A stretch of 64,000 nucleotides of DNA, from assembly GCA_002803225.1 (NCBI GenBank), contig NXFV01000021.1, forward strand, positions 1 to 64,000, in the 5' to 3' direction. The DNA comes from Gamarada debralockiae (taxonomy: Eukaryota > Ascomycota > Leotiomycetes > Helotiales > Hyphodiscaceae). Below the pieces are notes generated by a model. The model was not told the origin of the DNA and made no database searches. It was given only the letters and a program-made list of their open reading frames with translations. Below are positions 25,829 to 37,636 of this stretch, piece by piece; the first letter of the stretch is position 1, and every line of letters begins with the position of its first letter. The translations under genes were made by a program, and so were the position numbers.

Positions 25829-26366
25829 GCATCTCAAGTTGAGTAAAGTGAAATCACTCTTCCAAATGTAAGCCTATATACTGCCATTCTCATTATCCTC
25901 CTGGTTGACCTATGGCGGATCTCTGAGCCGCATTATGCTCTGGAATCATCATAAAGTCCCTGCTGGAGTATGAATTGGAGCGTCTTTTGAATAACGAGAA
26001 TTCATAAGATATCCAAAAAACCCCGTTTTAGAATTGGGTGCTCTGTCTCAACTTTGATGATTCTGACAATGAATTCAGGGGGATATCCGGGCTCAAGCAA
26101 AGGAGATCAAACTTTTCCCCATATTGACAAGTCGATTAAATTAGCAATCCCGACTATGTGGAATCTGGAACTTGCCAAAATATTCTCTTTTCAATTATTA
26201 GAAGACTTGATTGAACCCTTACGCGAATGGATGTGGGAGGGGTAGATATTTATCCGCGCCGCCCATCCGGACCAAAACAAGCTATCCGACCTACCGGCAA
26301 AATGCCACCCACAAAAAGGCCATCTAATAACCCACTTTCTTCCTCCTTGTGCTGGCAGGGTAATGT
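25829..26366. other. Intergenic, AT-leaning
   Basis: No coding feature recognised. It leads into the upstream region of the GH10 gene. Confidence 0.4.
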
Positions 26367-26425
26367 GGCTAAATAGAGATCTGGGGAAATGACACGTTTT
26401 GATACGCTAATAGCATTTTGCGGGG
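26367..26425 (+). promoter_or_regulatory. Candidate XlnR box with nearby CreA-type boxes upstream of xylanase
   Basis: GGCTAAA at 26367-26373 matches the core bound by the xylanase activator XlnR/Xyr1. CTGGGG (26381-26386) and GCGGGG (26420-26425) fit the CreA/Cre1 consensus SYGGRG. All lie 330-390 bp before the GH10 start, a usual distance. Short motifs occur by chance, so this is a prediction of xylose induction and glucose repression, not evidence of it. Confidence 0.4.
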
Positions 26426-26757
26426 GCGGAGTATGGAAAAATACTTTTGCCGAACATCCAGATGGGCCTGGATCATTTCATCATATTCGTGGAGGATATT
26501 ATTTGGCATATTTTAATGATATCTCGACCAGTAGTCTTGACGATGTTCCTGAAATACAATCAGCCTAAATTTCTACTCCTCCCAACATTCAGATGAAATG
26601 CACACTTCGGCGGGGTATGGGGAGAAACTGGTAGGTACAACATACCCCGGGGACTTTTGTACAATTTATAAATATGTCATGATGCCGAACACAAAGCCAA
26701 GGGAGGGTTGTGGATTTTTCTGCAACAAGGTCAAAGTCAATTGGAATCCTGGACAAG

Positions 26758-28105
26758 ATGCATTCATATTCCGCAGCAGCTGTTGCAGCTCTGGCACTCT
26801 TTCAACTTGCCAGTGCATCGCCATGGGGTAAACCTCCCGGCTCGCCACCTCCACCAAGTGCTACCTGTGCTCCGTTCTTGAATGACCTAGCACAGGAGCA
26901 TGGAAAACTCTGGTTTGGCACCGCAGCAGACATTCCAGGGACCAATGAGACTTCAGATGTTGGATACATGGCGATCGTAAATGACGAAAAGATCTTTGGG
27001 CAGCTGACACCCGCCAACATGATGAAGGTATACTAATTCCTCCCGTCTTATATACTTGGAATTGAAGCTGATGTTTCACAGTTTATGTACACCGAGCCCG
27101 AGGAAAACGTTTTTAACTATACTGGCGGCGACTACATCCTCGACCACGCAGAAAAGAATCATCAACGTGTCAGATGCCACAATCTTGTCTGGGTTGATGA
27201 GCTCTCTCCATTTGTCACAGATACGAATTGGACTGCTGCACAGTTGACTGCCATCATGAAGAACCACATCCTGAACGTTGTGACCCACTGGAGCGACCGC
27301 TGCTATTCCTGGGACGTGGTGAATGAGGCACTCAACGGAGACGGAACTTTCTCGTCCAGTGTGTGGTACGACACCATTGGATCTGAATACTTCTTTCAGG
27401 CATACCAATTCGCGCAGGAGGCCGTGGAAAAGACCGGGAAGGACATCAAGCTCTACTATAATGATTATGGTTTGGAAAACCCTGGCACCAAGACAACGGC
27501 GGCATACAACCTCGTCAAGGAGCTTCAAGCGCGCAAGATCAAGATTGATGGCGTGGGACTGGAATCGCATTTCGAAGTCGGCGGCACCCCATCAGTCGCA
27601 GACCAAGTTGCAGCCAAGGAAGGCTTTCTGGCCCTTGGAATCGATGTTGCTGTCACTGAGCTCGACGTCCGCTTCACCGCTGCCCCATTCTACACGGCTG
27701 CTGGTCAAGCTCAACAGGCACAGGACTACTACACCACCGTCCAGAGTTGCATGGAAGTTGGCCCTCGCTGCATTGGTAAGCGATTCTCCAGCAATACTTT
27801 CCGAATTTTAGAGATATGCATAAGTCCTGCTCCAAACTCTCTTCAAAGGAATATGTCTTTAGAGCTTCATGACTCTGAGCCCGATCTCAACTTTCTGTCC
27901 CTTCCTTGATTGACTCAATGCTAACTCCGAGATTTTCACAGGCATGACAGTCTGGGACTTCGATGATGCGTACAGCTGGGTACCAGGTGCCTTCGCCGGG
28001 CAGGGAGGAGCAGATATTTATAATGCTACTTTGCAACGGAAGCCAGCTTACTATGCGATTGCTGAGGCAATTCAAGGAGTGCCTTGCACTGTTTGCACAG
28101 CTTAA
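26758..28105 (+). CDS. GH10 endo-1,4-beta-xylanase, secreted
   Basis: Three exons, 26758-27027, 27082-27775 and 27942-28105, give 375 residues; every join is in phase. A signal peptide (MHSYSAAAVAALALFQLASA) precedes a short Pro-rich stretch and a single GH10 barrel. LTPANMMK joins FMYTEPEENVFNY across intron 1. RCHNLVWVDELSPFV is the strand 3-4 region. WDVVNEAL carries the acid/base Glu (about residue 172) and VAVTELDVR the nucleophile (about 283). Intron 2 precedes MTVWDFDDAYSWVPG, the usual GH10 C-terminal strand. There is no CBM1 module. The enzyme cleaves internal bonds of xylan outside the cell. Length is normal for the family. An in-frame ATG 48 nt upstream exists, but the signal peptide argues for this start. 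Gly/Pro-rich text after the signal (GKPPGSPPPPS) is a short linker without a partner domain. Confidence 0.93.
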
Positions 28106-28689
28106 TATCGTGCAGGAGAACGCCCTTTTTTTTGTTGCGAGGATTGACTTGGAGCTGAAAACATCGGTTGTATACATTAAAACGCAGAAATGACAGTACA
28201 AATAATTGCTTTCGTGATGACGAGCAATGCGCGGCAAAGGATGAATCTCTGAGCAGTGCTCCTGGAATAAGGAACATCGGTCAGCACCCAATTCTAGCGA
28301 CTGCAAGCCCCAGAATACGCCATGCTTCTTTGTCTCAGAAGCCAATTGACACATTATTTGATGATTTGTCACCCACCTTTAGAATTTGGTTTAGAGCCCT
28401 ATCTGTGCACCAACAAGCCATCCCGAATTCATAGGGCTGAGTTCAGATGTTCCATGTCGAACTGACGTGGTAGAGTAAGGTAAGCTGACACAGATGATTC
28501 CAAATCGCTGCACAATTGCAAGGACCAAGAATAAATTATCTTGCATCACTTTCCTTTTCTTTCACTTTTTTCTTTTCTATGTTCAATTATTTAATTTTAC
28601 AATTGTTCAATTGAATTCGCGTCTTTTCACATCAGAGCTCGCAGCTGCCCATCAATTGCGAATGTTTCAAGCAGAGTGAACCGCTGAAA
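28106..28689. other. 3' region of xylanase and promoter of next gene
   Basis: Contains no supported gene. A pyrimidine-rich tract (about 28550-28600) lies 100 bp before the coiled-coil gene's ATG, a common fungal core-promoter feature. Confidence 0.5.
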
Positions 28690-29967
28690 ATGGCCAACGA
28701 GGCTGACGTCAAAGCAGCGATTCTCGACGCAGCATCCGAAAACTCCGCTCTCTTAGTCAAGCTCTCCTCAACCAGCTCAGCGCCCGGTCTCCTCGCCGGC
28801 CAGGAGAAACACGTCTCCCACCTCAAAGATGCCTTAGCAGAACAAACAGCCGTTCTCGACAAGCTCAAGGAAGACGTCGACTCGAAATTCAAACGCCACA
28901 AAAAATTCAGAGACTCTACAACTCGAAGATTCATATATCGGGCTACGAACATGCTTGCGAAATTCGATGCCAAGGCTATGAAAGAGGAGCGCGAATATTT
29001 CGACTTACTGAACACTCAGAGTAAAGCTGAGAGGAGGAGGTTACTGCTGCAGCAGGATTACGATGAAGCGCTTAAGGCTCAAAAACCGCTTGAGGCAGAG
29101 GCGAAAGAGCATGCTGAGACTCATGCGAGGATTGATGAATTGTACGAGAAACTGTTTGCAGGCCCCACACCAGGATTTCCTCGCGAGGATGAAAAAGAAC
29201 ATAAGTTCTATGCAGCGAGAGGGAGGAATGAGGCTACTAAAGAAGCGATTCGAGGCGCACGACGATCGAGGAAGATTCTAGCGGTCTCCCAGGCGCATGT
29301 CCAACGAGCGCAAATCAGATTTCAGAACGCGGAGCAGCAAGCCATCGATAGTGTTTTCTTCCTGGATGAAGCTCGCATTTCGTTACAGAACGGAAATGAA
29401 TATATCACGTATGCGATCAATTCGACGAGCCGGATAGAGGAACACCTCACGCCTCCCTTTTTGGACATGGTTTCTGTGAAACTGGAAGTTGATGCGCATC
29501 TCAACGCTTCGAAGATAAATCTTGACAAAGGTTATTCGAGAGACAAAATAGTCTCAACTGTTGCTTCGGCGCAGGCTAACTTGACCAAAGCGGAGGCAGC
29601 GCTGGAGAAATTAGCTGTATTGACGAAACAAAAGGAAGAGAGTTCACTTGAAGATATCCGGGGGACTGCGAGGCAGTTGGAGGATTCGAGACAAGAACTT
29701 GAGCAGTTTAGGAAGGGGATATTTGAGAAAGTGGCGGGGTTTGGAGAGGCTGCCCCTGCGTATAATGAGTGTTGTGATAGGATGGAAGGTTTTTGTAATG
29801 TCCCTGAAGAAGCGCAAGAGGAGGAGGTTGAGGGGGAGGTTGAGGGGGAGGGAGAACCTACTCCTGAGGCTGCCAATACGAATGAATCTGGACCATCGGA
29901 TTATGAGAACGCAGACGCTACATCCCAATTAAGCGTGGAGGTTACCTTGAGACGAAAAGGAGATTGA
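28690..29967 (+). CDS. Coiled-coil protein of unknown function (425 aa)
   Basis: A single exon with a good start context (GAAAATGGCC). The protein is almost wholly charged and helical: heptad-rich segments cover roughly residues 25-150, 165-230 and 250-360. It has no signal peptide or membrane segment. A basic patch (FKRHKKFRDSTTRRFIYRA, about 67-85) and the stretch KAMKEEREYFDLL are the most distinctive parts and recall a widespread uncharacterised family of fungal coiled-coil proteins. The last 60 residues are an acidic Glu/Gly/Val run (EEEVEGEVEGEGE), probably disordered. A long curved helical bundle of the BAR or eisosome kind is conceivable from composition alone, but I see no sequence match to Pil1/Lsp1. 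Cytosolic; partner unknown. Confidence 0.8.
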   Translation: MANEADVKAAILDAASENSALLVKLSSTSSAPGLLAGQEKHVSHLKDALAEQTAVLDKLKEDVDSKFKRHKKFRDSTTRRFIYRATNMLAKFDAKAMKEEREYFDLLNTQSKAERRRLLLQQDYDEALKAQKPLEAEAKEHAETHARIDELYEKLFAGPTPGFPREDEKEHKFYAARGRNEATKEAIRGARRSRKILAVSQAHVQRAQIRFQNAEQQAIDSVFFLDEARISLQNGNEYITYAINSTSRIEEHLTPPFLDMVSVKLEVDAHLNASKINLDKGYSRDKIVSTVASAQANLTKAEAALEKLAVLTKQKEESSLEDIRGTARQLEDSRQELEQFRKGIFEKVAGFGEAAPAYNECCDRMEGFCNVPEEAQEEEVEGEVEGEGEPTPEAANTNESGPSDYENADATSQLSVEVTLRRKGD

Positions 29968-31260
29968 ATAATAGGAAATGTACGATATTGTGTACAAGGA
30001 CATTACTTTTGACTGACATGACGTAGACCTTGGCGGGGCACTCAAAATCATGAGATACTTTTCTCCATCAAATCATGCCACCTTAACCCCACCCCGCTCT
30101 ACAAAAGCCCAAAAGCGATCTACAGTACAGTAGATTCTGCAGCAAACACGCCACGCGACTGGGCATACACGGTTTCTGCATGAACGCTGATCATGAGGCT
30201 GCTCTGCTGCGGGGAAACCCTACTCATGTCAAAGCCCTTCAAAGCCCTCACTATCCCCAAAATTAAAAAGAAACTAAAATAATATTAAATTCGGATGTCA
30301 ACAATCATTTCAACCAATAACAAAATTTGGAATATTTCTTTCTAATAATTGAATTTCTTGAATGCCTTTTAAGCCGAAATACCCGAACTCCCGGTTGGCC
30401 GCTCGTGAATTTCGTCATCGTATAAGTGCACAGATATCATGTACGGTCATCAACCGCGTAAACCTTGTATTTTGGAATTTCGTACCCCAAACACTCAACA
30501 GCAATAAATGGGAGGAGAAATGGAGGGGTCAAAGTGGGATGTGATTATTGAGCGCCAGAAGTATGATAAGCCAAGATACGTCATGTGTAGTCACATGTCA
30601 CGACAGGGGAAAGACAAGGCTCCGGAAATTCATCCGGGTTACGGAGAGTTTAGTCGGGATTGATGACTGTTGATCTACGTCAACGTCTGCGTACAAATAT
30701 TACGAGAACCGACAAGGGAACATGCTCAGGATCAGTTTGTGTTGTGAGGTTGAGGATTTCCGAACGCTCCGTGACATACCGACACCTTGAATGCAGAGAT
30801 CTTGGAAGAATAAGTCGGAATCTTTTCGACGGGGTGGTTATCGAGAAGGATGTCCCTGGTAAAGTCATCCTTGAATTTTCTAATTGCTCAGAAACGCGGC
30901 CAGACCGAAGAATTTGTCCAAGAATGACGCTCATGGCGTTCCGTAGTCTTGCAGGTGCACTTATTGGAGCTATACCAAAGCAATTCGGGAGTCCTTGGAA
31001 GGATATCGCACTTCACGGGTGGTCATCATTTCTCAGGTGAAACATGGGAACGTTATGCATATGAATCGCTACCCTCCTGGTCAATCTATGGCCTTGCCAT
31101 CTCTAACGCTCAATACTCCGATCGTACTGATGAAAACTCGTGCTCAAACCCCAGCAATACCCATAATAGGAATTTATTTCGGCTGAGAATCGGCCGTCAT
31201 CAAACAACTCTCCTGTTGACGGAAAGTTAGCTCTGACAGTTACAACCAACCGGCAATCAC
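29968..31260. other. Convergent intergenic stretch
   Basis: Lies between the 3' ends of the coiled-coil gene and the LSB5-like gene. A 126-codon plus-strand frame at 30660-31040 has no recognisable content. An AT-rich patch is seen near 30250-30360. Confidence 0.5.
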
Positions 31261-32716
31261 TTACCAAGATGGTTCACTCCTCTCAACCTTCGGAGTTGTG
31301 ACAGCATTCCGATCTGCAAACGGATCATTTTCATCTTCTTCCTCAAAGTCGTCTTCTTCTTCCTCGGGAGGTGGTTGAGCTGGTCGGGGCGGCTGTGGAG
31401 GACGTTGGTCTTGGCTTCTGCCTCCGATGTGAAGGCCAGCAAGCTGCTGGGCAGCATCACTTTCCTTACCTTTCTCGGAAGACACTTCAGTTTGTCAGCC
31501 ATGAATGTATCTACCACAGTAACTGGGATGAACTTGCTCTTGTAGAGATGTGCCTGCTCAGCCATTTCGTCATCTGAGTCACTATCCGCATCAATTGATC
31601 TGTCAAGCTGCTCGAATGTCATCAAAGCCGTCACAAGCTGATCGTTGGCATTCAGGAGCGCTCCCAGCCACTGTTCTGCCTCAACGTGTTGGATCTATCG
31701 ACAGGTTAGCAGAATACAGAATTTTGTTGACGCTTATCTTACATATCGCAAGATCTTTCGTCGTAGAAGCTTGCAGAAGTCGAAGTGCTTGACAGCATTT
31801 TGATTCTCCGAAATTCGCTCTTTCTCGCGGTTGATCAATTTGAGCGCATTCAGGAGATTCGTCGAGGCAACGGATGATTCTGCGATGCAATCCTTCATAG
31901 CGTCTTTCTCCGCCTCAAGATTGAATGCCTTTGATTTCTTCTTACTTCCCTTCTTGTCTTTCTTGGACTTCTTGGTTGCTGTAGGCGATGCTGAAGAACT
32001 GAAGAAGGATGGTGGAGGTGTTGAAGCCCTGCTTGATTGAGCAACTGACGCCTGTCTTGAATGTGAGGGTACTGAAGGTTCTGGTTCATCTTCATTGTCT
32101 TCCTCTGCCTCGAAAGGGTTCTGTTCGGTTTCGCGGAGGACCTTTGATTTGTCTTGCGTAACGACTTGCTTGCGTCGAGGTAATTGCTGCAATGGTTGTT
32201 AGAATGTTGAAGAAGTAGACAAATGGTTCAAATTACCTTGTACAGTCCCGCAATTTGTTCAAGACCCCGAGTGTTCTTGTATTCAGCCGCCCAAGATCTG
32301 AATAGCTCCTTGCACTTGTCTCTCACCAACGGGTCAGAGAGGTCGGAGGTTCCACAGACACGCAACCGTTCCAACAACATCTCATCTGCGAAGGTACGTT
32401 GGAAGCGAGCCCCAGCATTCTGAATGAGGCCGTCTAAAATGACAAGAGCACGAATCTGACGGTGGACGTTGCCGTATTTGAGCTTCTTTCGAATGGCTCG
32501 AGCAGCTTCCGCAGGACCCGTGGCTTGAAGCTTGATCACTTCCACCAGATCGGGAATACCGCCAATGTCATCCTCTTCGTATCGCTCGCTGGTGAGATTC
32601 TCTACAGTAACGGTGACGGCAGAGTATGGTTTCTTCTGTTTGACGTGATCTGATATCAGCTTCTCGACCTTCTTGACGTGTTCTCGCTCCCGCTTGGTGA
32701 TCCCTACGGCGGACAT
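31261..32716 (-). CDS. LSB5: LSB5-like VHS/GAT trafficking protein
   Basis: Four exons (32716-32237, 32186-31743, 31694-31538, 31484-31261) give 434 residues. Introns 1 and 2 are GT-AG of 50 and 48 nt. Intron 3 (31537-31485, 53 nt) begins GCAAGT and ends CTGAAG, a GC-AG intron; only this join leads from AEQAHLYK into the conserved acidic C terminus. Residues about 10-150 form a VHS domain (IRKKLKYGNVHRQIRALVIL, VRDKCKELFRSWAAEY). An NPF tripeptide (QNPFEAEED) and Ser/Lys-rich linker follow. Then comes a GAT-like helical bundle (about 215-330, AMKDCIAESSVASTNLLNAL). The tail has PPPEEEEDDFEEEDENDPFA with a DPF motif. In yeast Lsb5 links Las17/Sla1 actin patches to endocytosis and ubiquitin sorting; the same cortical role is inferred. 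The first Met was chosen at the start of the conserved MSAVGITKRE block. Confidence 0.88.
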
Positions 32717-33578
32717 TGTGGAAATTCGTTTGTACGTAGAGATAGCTTTGACACAGCCCCTTCCACTTGGACGCTTTTTAAGCTGCCGATACTGCTTGCA
32801 CCGGACATTCACCAACCTAAGGCATGGCCCTGAACCGTGAATGTGCAGATATTGACTCCATCTCACTTCCTCCAACTTGTCCGACTCTAATGCGATGAAT
32901 CGAACTTGGGAGGCAACACAAGCAGGCTACTGACCGAAGAAAACATCTTGATGGCTTCTCAAGCTCTCACGTGCGACTTCCCAGCCTTGCGCCTCGTGAC
33001 CTCCTCTTGCCCGCAAGCAGGAATCCCGAATCAGCACTCTTGCAGACCTAGACGATCCGGTCGAGCGTTGCGCCACCGTGAGGAGACGATGTCGTGCGAT
33101 CAGTGACGTTCGTGAAGCAGAGATCCTTTATGCGACGTTGAAACGAGCAATCTCAAGCCTGGTGGGGTTCTAGGCGACAAGTCGGATAAGGCAGGTGGGG
33201 TTTCGCAGTCCAAGATGGTCAGCGTTGTCGCTAATCTGAAGGTATGTGTTCCTGGTTGATAACGAGTAAGTATACCCTCACCCGTAGCTAGATGGCGACG
33301 GAAATGATAGCAAGAGAGCGACGAGAAGTTGATACGTTTTGAAGGCAGAAGGTGTAAACATATGGCTCCCTCCCACGTTGTTGATCTGCACTAGGCTAGC
33401 GTCATACTCAAATTTACAGGCATCACTGCGGACAATCGTCAGCCTCGCGGGTATCTTTCCTTCCCCTTCATTTATTGCCCTATCTTCAAGTTTTCATCGG
33501 CCTATCAATTGTGCTACCAAAGTCCCCTATCGGTTTTATCATCTTGTCGTTGAGGGTCGCGGAGCTGACTGTAGCCAA
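32717..33578. other. Divergent promoter region
   Basis: Shared upstream space of the LSB5-like gene (minus) and the 981-residue gene (plus). Only short frames without motifs. Confidence 0.5.
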
Positions 33579-36500
33579 ATGGCGTACCAAGGATGGAATC
33601 GAGAGGAAATGCTGGCGGCCGGCAATGCTATGAGTGACCCACCGAATCTGTAAAAGAACAGCGCACCAACATCTACAGTAACGACCTTCGCTGACACTTG
33701 GCACAGTAACCATCGTGTATCAACCTCTTTTATCCCTATATACCATAATCGAAAACCTCTGCCGCCTTCAAGCCCGCTTGATCCCGTTGGAAGAAGCCTC
33801 GACGGCGACTCTCTGTACGAACTTCGCGATGAGCCTGTCCCCGAAACCTCTACCAAAAATTTGAAGAAGCGAAAACCTCTTCCTAGCAAGGGCCGTGTAG
33901 TGTCACTCGGACGAGTCTGGAAATACGAAGACGAGGAGGATATCTACAACAATGGGATGGCTTTTGAAGAATCTCTCCCAAAGAGGAAGAAAACGACGAT
34001 GCCAAAACGATCCAAATCAATGAAAATTCTTTCTACGAATAGTGCGACGTGGGAAGATGATGGAGAGCATGCCACACAGCAGGATGGAGGACCCCACGAA
34101 GAGCAGGCTTTACAATTGACAACACGTCTAGATTCTGGCGAACGAAAGAAGGGCAAAGTTGGGTCAATGGTATCGAAGAGCAAGGGCAAGCAAACACCGC
34201 CATTCAAGAACCATATTATCACCAAACTATCCACTACTCGAGAAAAGGAGACTGCACGAAATGCCTATTGCTCAGATTCTATAATTAGCCACCAGGGCTG
34301 GAGGTCCACAGTGGAGAGTGCGAAGTCTACCTCAGTTGTCCTGGCGAAGACAACGATGGAAAAGCTTGCATCATTCAGATTCAAGCCACCTTCTGGTCCT
34401 CAAACCACACATGTGTCTCATCCACCACTCCAAATTGTGTTTTCGGAAGTCCTGCTGGACGAGTTACCGCCTGAGCCATTGCAAGAGGCAGCTCGTCCTT
34501 CATCTGACTACGATCTTCCAAGTGTAGATCCCTTCTTCAACGAAGCTCTATGGGCGGTTAAAGCGCACATCCAATTCAACGGCAATGATCAAATCCAAGC
34601 TGAGCCCGCTGCAAAACCTAGTCTGGTCCCAGTCGGTAGTAAGAAGAACTTGCAACAGAGACGGCGAACAGTTGAATCTGGCATACCTAACTCTGTAAGA
34701 GATGACAGTTCGAGAGTGGTGCCTCATGCTGGCTTGGTCTCTGCAGCGTATCTTCCACACGGCCCGGCGTATCCCTCGGAGCAAGGCGAGGACACTGCTA
34801 ATCCTTACGACCCTACTTCAAGCGAAGCGCGTGCCTTCGATAATCTGAGCGCCGTTGAGCCAGATGTGGGAAATTTCGCTCAATGCGTCTCCGACTACGT
34901 CGATCATCCCCCTCTTAAGCCCTTTGTAACACAAAGCCAGTCAAAAGGCGCCGAAATGATTCAAATGGAGTCCCATAGCGTTGCTCGCGAGCCCCCAAAC
35001 CGAGTGGATCAGCTCCTGCCTGTCTGCAATCCTGATCAAGCGCCCGGCGTCGGGGGTCCTACACCAGCTGACTGCTCTACGCATCATCACGAAGGTCGTG
35101 GCATCCAGGGCGGTGAAGTTCGCCATATACTTCCTGTTGGTAAGGATGCACCATCTACCCCTCAGGATAATGATCATGACCAGCTTCCAAAGCAGAAACA
35201 GCCACTCACTGCCCATCAAGCATTGAGAGGATACACAGCAGACGTTCAAGTTGAGCGATCAGACATAGATGAACCGGAGGCGGCATCGAAAGAAGAATCA
35301 AGAGATCTGTGGGGCAGTGACGAGTTTGATCAAGGACTGGATGACGACGATCTTCTTGCTATTGTATCGGACGCTGCCATACCGCAGACCCCGATGAAGG
35401 CCCAGCCGGAAGAGCAGAATAATTCTGGGGTTTGTGGCCGGTTCCTGCTACCGTCTACGCCCGCCGGACCCGACTCCCACACCCGAGAGCCTCTGATATT
35501 ACACAATCCTACAAGCGATAATACCATAAAACCCAATTCCTCGTCACCTCGAGTTGTCCGCGACCTTGATGACGAATATCCCATGGATGATGGAGTTGAG
35601 GAAGCAATGCTGAAAATCTCAGAGCTTGGCGCTGTTGTCAAGGAGAGCTTTGCACCGCCAGAAAGTGTCCAAAAGGTGTTTGAGAATCTAGCAGATGGGG
35701 AAGTATACCACAGTTCTCTTCAACTCTCACCTCCAAAGTCACAAGCATCTGGCGCGTCACCATCCAAAGTGACTCAGGCCCATCATACTGATAAGACTAG
35801 GGCGAACCAATCACCAGGCCTTCGGAAAGACTCGCCAAGAGAAGAGGAAGACTGGTCTTTCAGTCGTTCTGATGAACATGCAGCCGAGATTATGGCTGGC
35901 CCCTTTTACGACCGACAAGCAGCCGCTACTCGAACAGCGAAAGCACGTCAAACGCTATCATTAACCCCTACCGGGAACAGCGTCATAGACTGCATCAGTG
36001 TCCAAACACCTACCACTCAAAATACAGCTGATATATCTTGGTCAATAATTGACGACAGTCACGAATATGAACCTATGAACCCCTTCGCTCGGCCGGACTT
36101 TCCAGCTCTCGTTCTCGATCGGTCTCCGGTCGTCGGCTTCTCAGCACAAACTTACCTCCGTACTTGTTTCCGCATTGGCGAGATGTTCAAGGAAGGCGTG
36201 AGGTGCGCTTCTTTGGGGCAGGATGCGGTGATTGAGTTATTCGCTCGTGTCACGTTCTCATCTCGTGAGGCGGGCTCGACAAAGCAGCATTTCCAGTTTG
36301 CTGACCTCTGGCATGATCGTCCACCTTACCCACACGGTCTTCTGACGAACTACAAGACGACGAGGCTGGTGGAGAGTGAGAGCGAGGTGTTTCTTAGCGA
36401 GAACGGGAAGATGGCTCGGTGTTTAGGAACGTTCAAAAGAGATATCAGGAATAGTGTGTGGGTGCTGAATATCATCAATATCCGGGAGACGGATTGGGAG

Positions 36501-36581
36501 GAGATTAGGTGGACAAAGGCAATTGTGTGTCATGGTCAAGTGAGGACGGAAAAAGCTGGGTTTCAGCGAGTTGATGGATGA
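33579..36581 (+). CDS. Large disordered protein with conserved C-terminal domain, function unknown (981 aa)
   Basis: Exon 1 (33579-33649) joins exon 2 (33707-36581) over a 57 nt intron (GTAAAA, branch GCTGACA, acceptor GCACAG), starting MAYQGWNREEMLAAGNAM. The first 800 residues are low in hydrophobics, rich in Ser/Pro/Gln/Asp and probably disordered. They include basic clusters near the start (KKRKPLPSKGR, LPKRKKTTMPKRSK) that could be nuclear localisation signals, and an acidic patch DQGLDDDDLLAIV in the middle. From about residue 805 the text becomes ordered: FPALVLDRSPVVGFSAQTYL, HFQFADLWHDRPPYPHGLL, KMARCLGTFKRD, then VWVLNIINIRETDWEEIRW. The alternating beta-type pattern suggests an OB-like or similar small fold, as seen in DNA-repair or telomere factors, but I do not recognise the family. 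No catalytic motif seen. Confidence 0.8.
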
Positions 36582-36878
36582 CTGGTGAAATGTAAAGGGA
36601 AATCTGTGAGTCGATGCATGATTTGGAGGACTGGAGAGATTTGCTATATTGCTAGCTATATTGCTATTACATCTGCTAGGACTACACCGGCCAACTAACA
36701 TTTAGGCACTGACCTCATCATAAATCTTACATTTGCTCTCTTGCTAGCTTAGCAATTAAATAGATATCATAGCATCCAAATCAAAGTCATCGTATCCAAA
36801 ACTCCAAAGAAATCCCACCCTTCCAAACTCCACCATATTTTCAACCCTCCCATCCCGCCATTCCCATCACCCAAGCAA

Positions 36879-37636
36879 TCAATTATTCTCAAACTCAACC
36901 TCACACCCCTTCCCCCTACACCCCTTCCCATTATTCTGAACCCACACAACGCCCACAATCATCAAACAAAAAATTATTAAAGCAAGCAGACCCCCACACC
37001 CCTTCCTCAGCGCCACTTCGTCCTTCGAATTCTTCTTACCCGTGAAGGTCACACAGCAATTATGTCCCTGCCCCGCCAGCGATCGTTCCAAATCCCCACT
37101 CGCATCCGTGAACGTTACACAACAGTTGTGACCCTTATTACCATTCCCACTCTGCTCAAATTCTTCTTTCTCTAATATAAGTCGCCCTAGACTCTCTTCC
37201 AATCTCTCCACCCTAGACTGCAGCGTCTTGATAGTATTTAATGCATCGCTCGCAGCGCAGATTTCGGTCGGCGCATCCAAGGAGACGGAAGAGGGCGCGA
37301 CGCCCCAGAGCTCGATGTTGTCTGCACTTGCGGTTGTGGAGGGTGTTGGACGCGGTGTGCCTGGTGAGGAGTGGGTGTGGAAGGAAGGAGGAGGGGAGTT
37401 GGGGATTGAGGGCGCGTGGTGGGAGGGTGCGACGCTAGGAGCGTGCGAGGAGGGGACGGAGTTTGGGATGCCGGTGTTGAAGTTGTAGTTTGGGCTGTGG
37501 ATGGAGTCGAGGATTATCACATCGTCGCGTTGAGGGACCTGTTGTTCTTACGTTAGTCTCGGGATTCCATTTCAAGATTGTGGTGAAGGTAGCTTTGGGC
37601 GGGGTAACTTACGGCTTCGTAGCGTATCCGGTTCAT
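36879..37636 (-). CDS. Single-pass membrane protein with duplicated GHNCCVTFT motif
   Basis: Exon 1 (37636-37613) encodes only MNRIRYEA; a 74 nt intron (GTAAGT, branch GACTAAC) leads to exon 2 (37538-36879); total 227 residues. A Ser/Pro/His-rich N-terminal half (about 30-80) is followed by a coiled coil (about 104-136, LQSRVERLEESLGRLI). Then two copies of GHNCCVTFT stand at 144-152 and 166-174, and a membrane helix (about 189-208, GGLLALIIFCLMIVGVVWVQ). The tail is short, basic then acidic, with Cys residues. No signal peptide, so a tail-anchored-like arrangement with the repeats just before the membrane is likely. The Cys pairs could bind metal or be lipid-modified; neither is shown. Family not recognised. 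Confidence 0.72.

Noticed and set aside
28690..29967. Eisosome Pil1/Lsp1 identity for the coiled-coil protein
   Set aside because: Helical and charged like BAR proteins, but none of the Pil1/Lsp1 sequence blocks are present.
31257..31634. Unspliced C terminus of the LSB5-like gene (KCLPRKVRKVMLP...)
   Set aside because: Basic, unlike the family; the GC-AG intron gives the acidic PPPEEEE...DPF tail expected.
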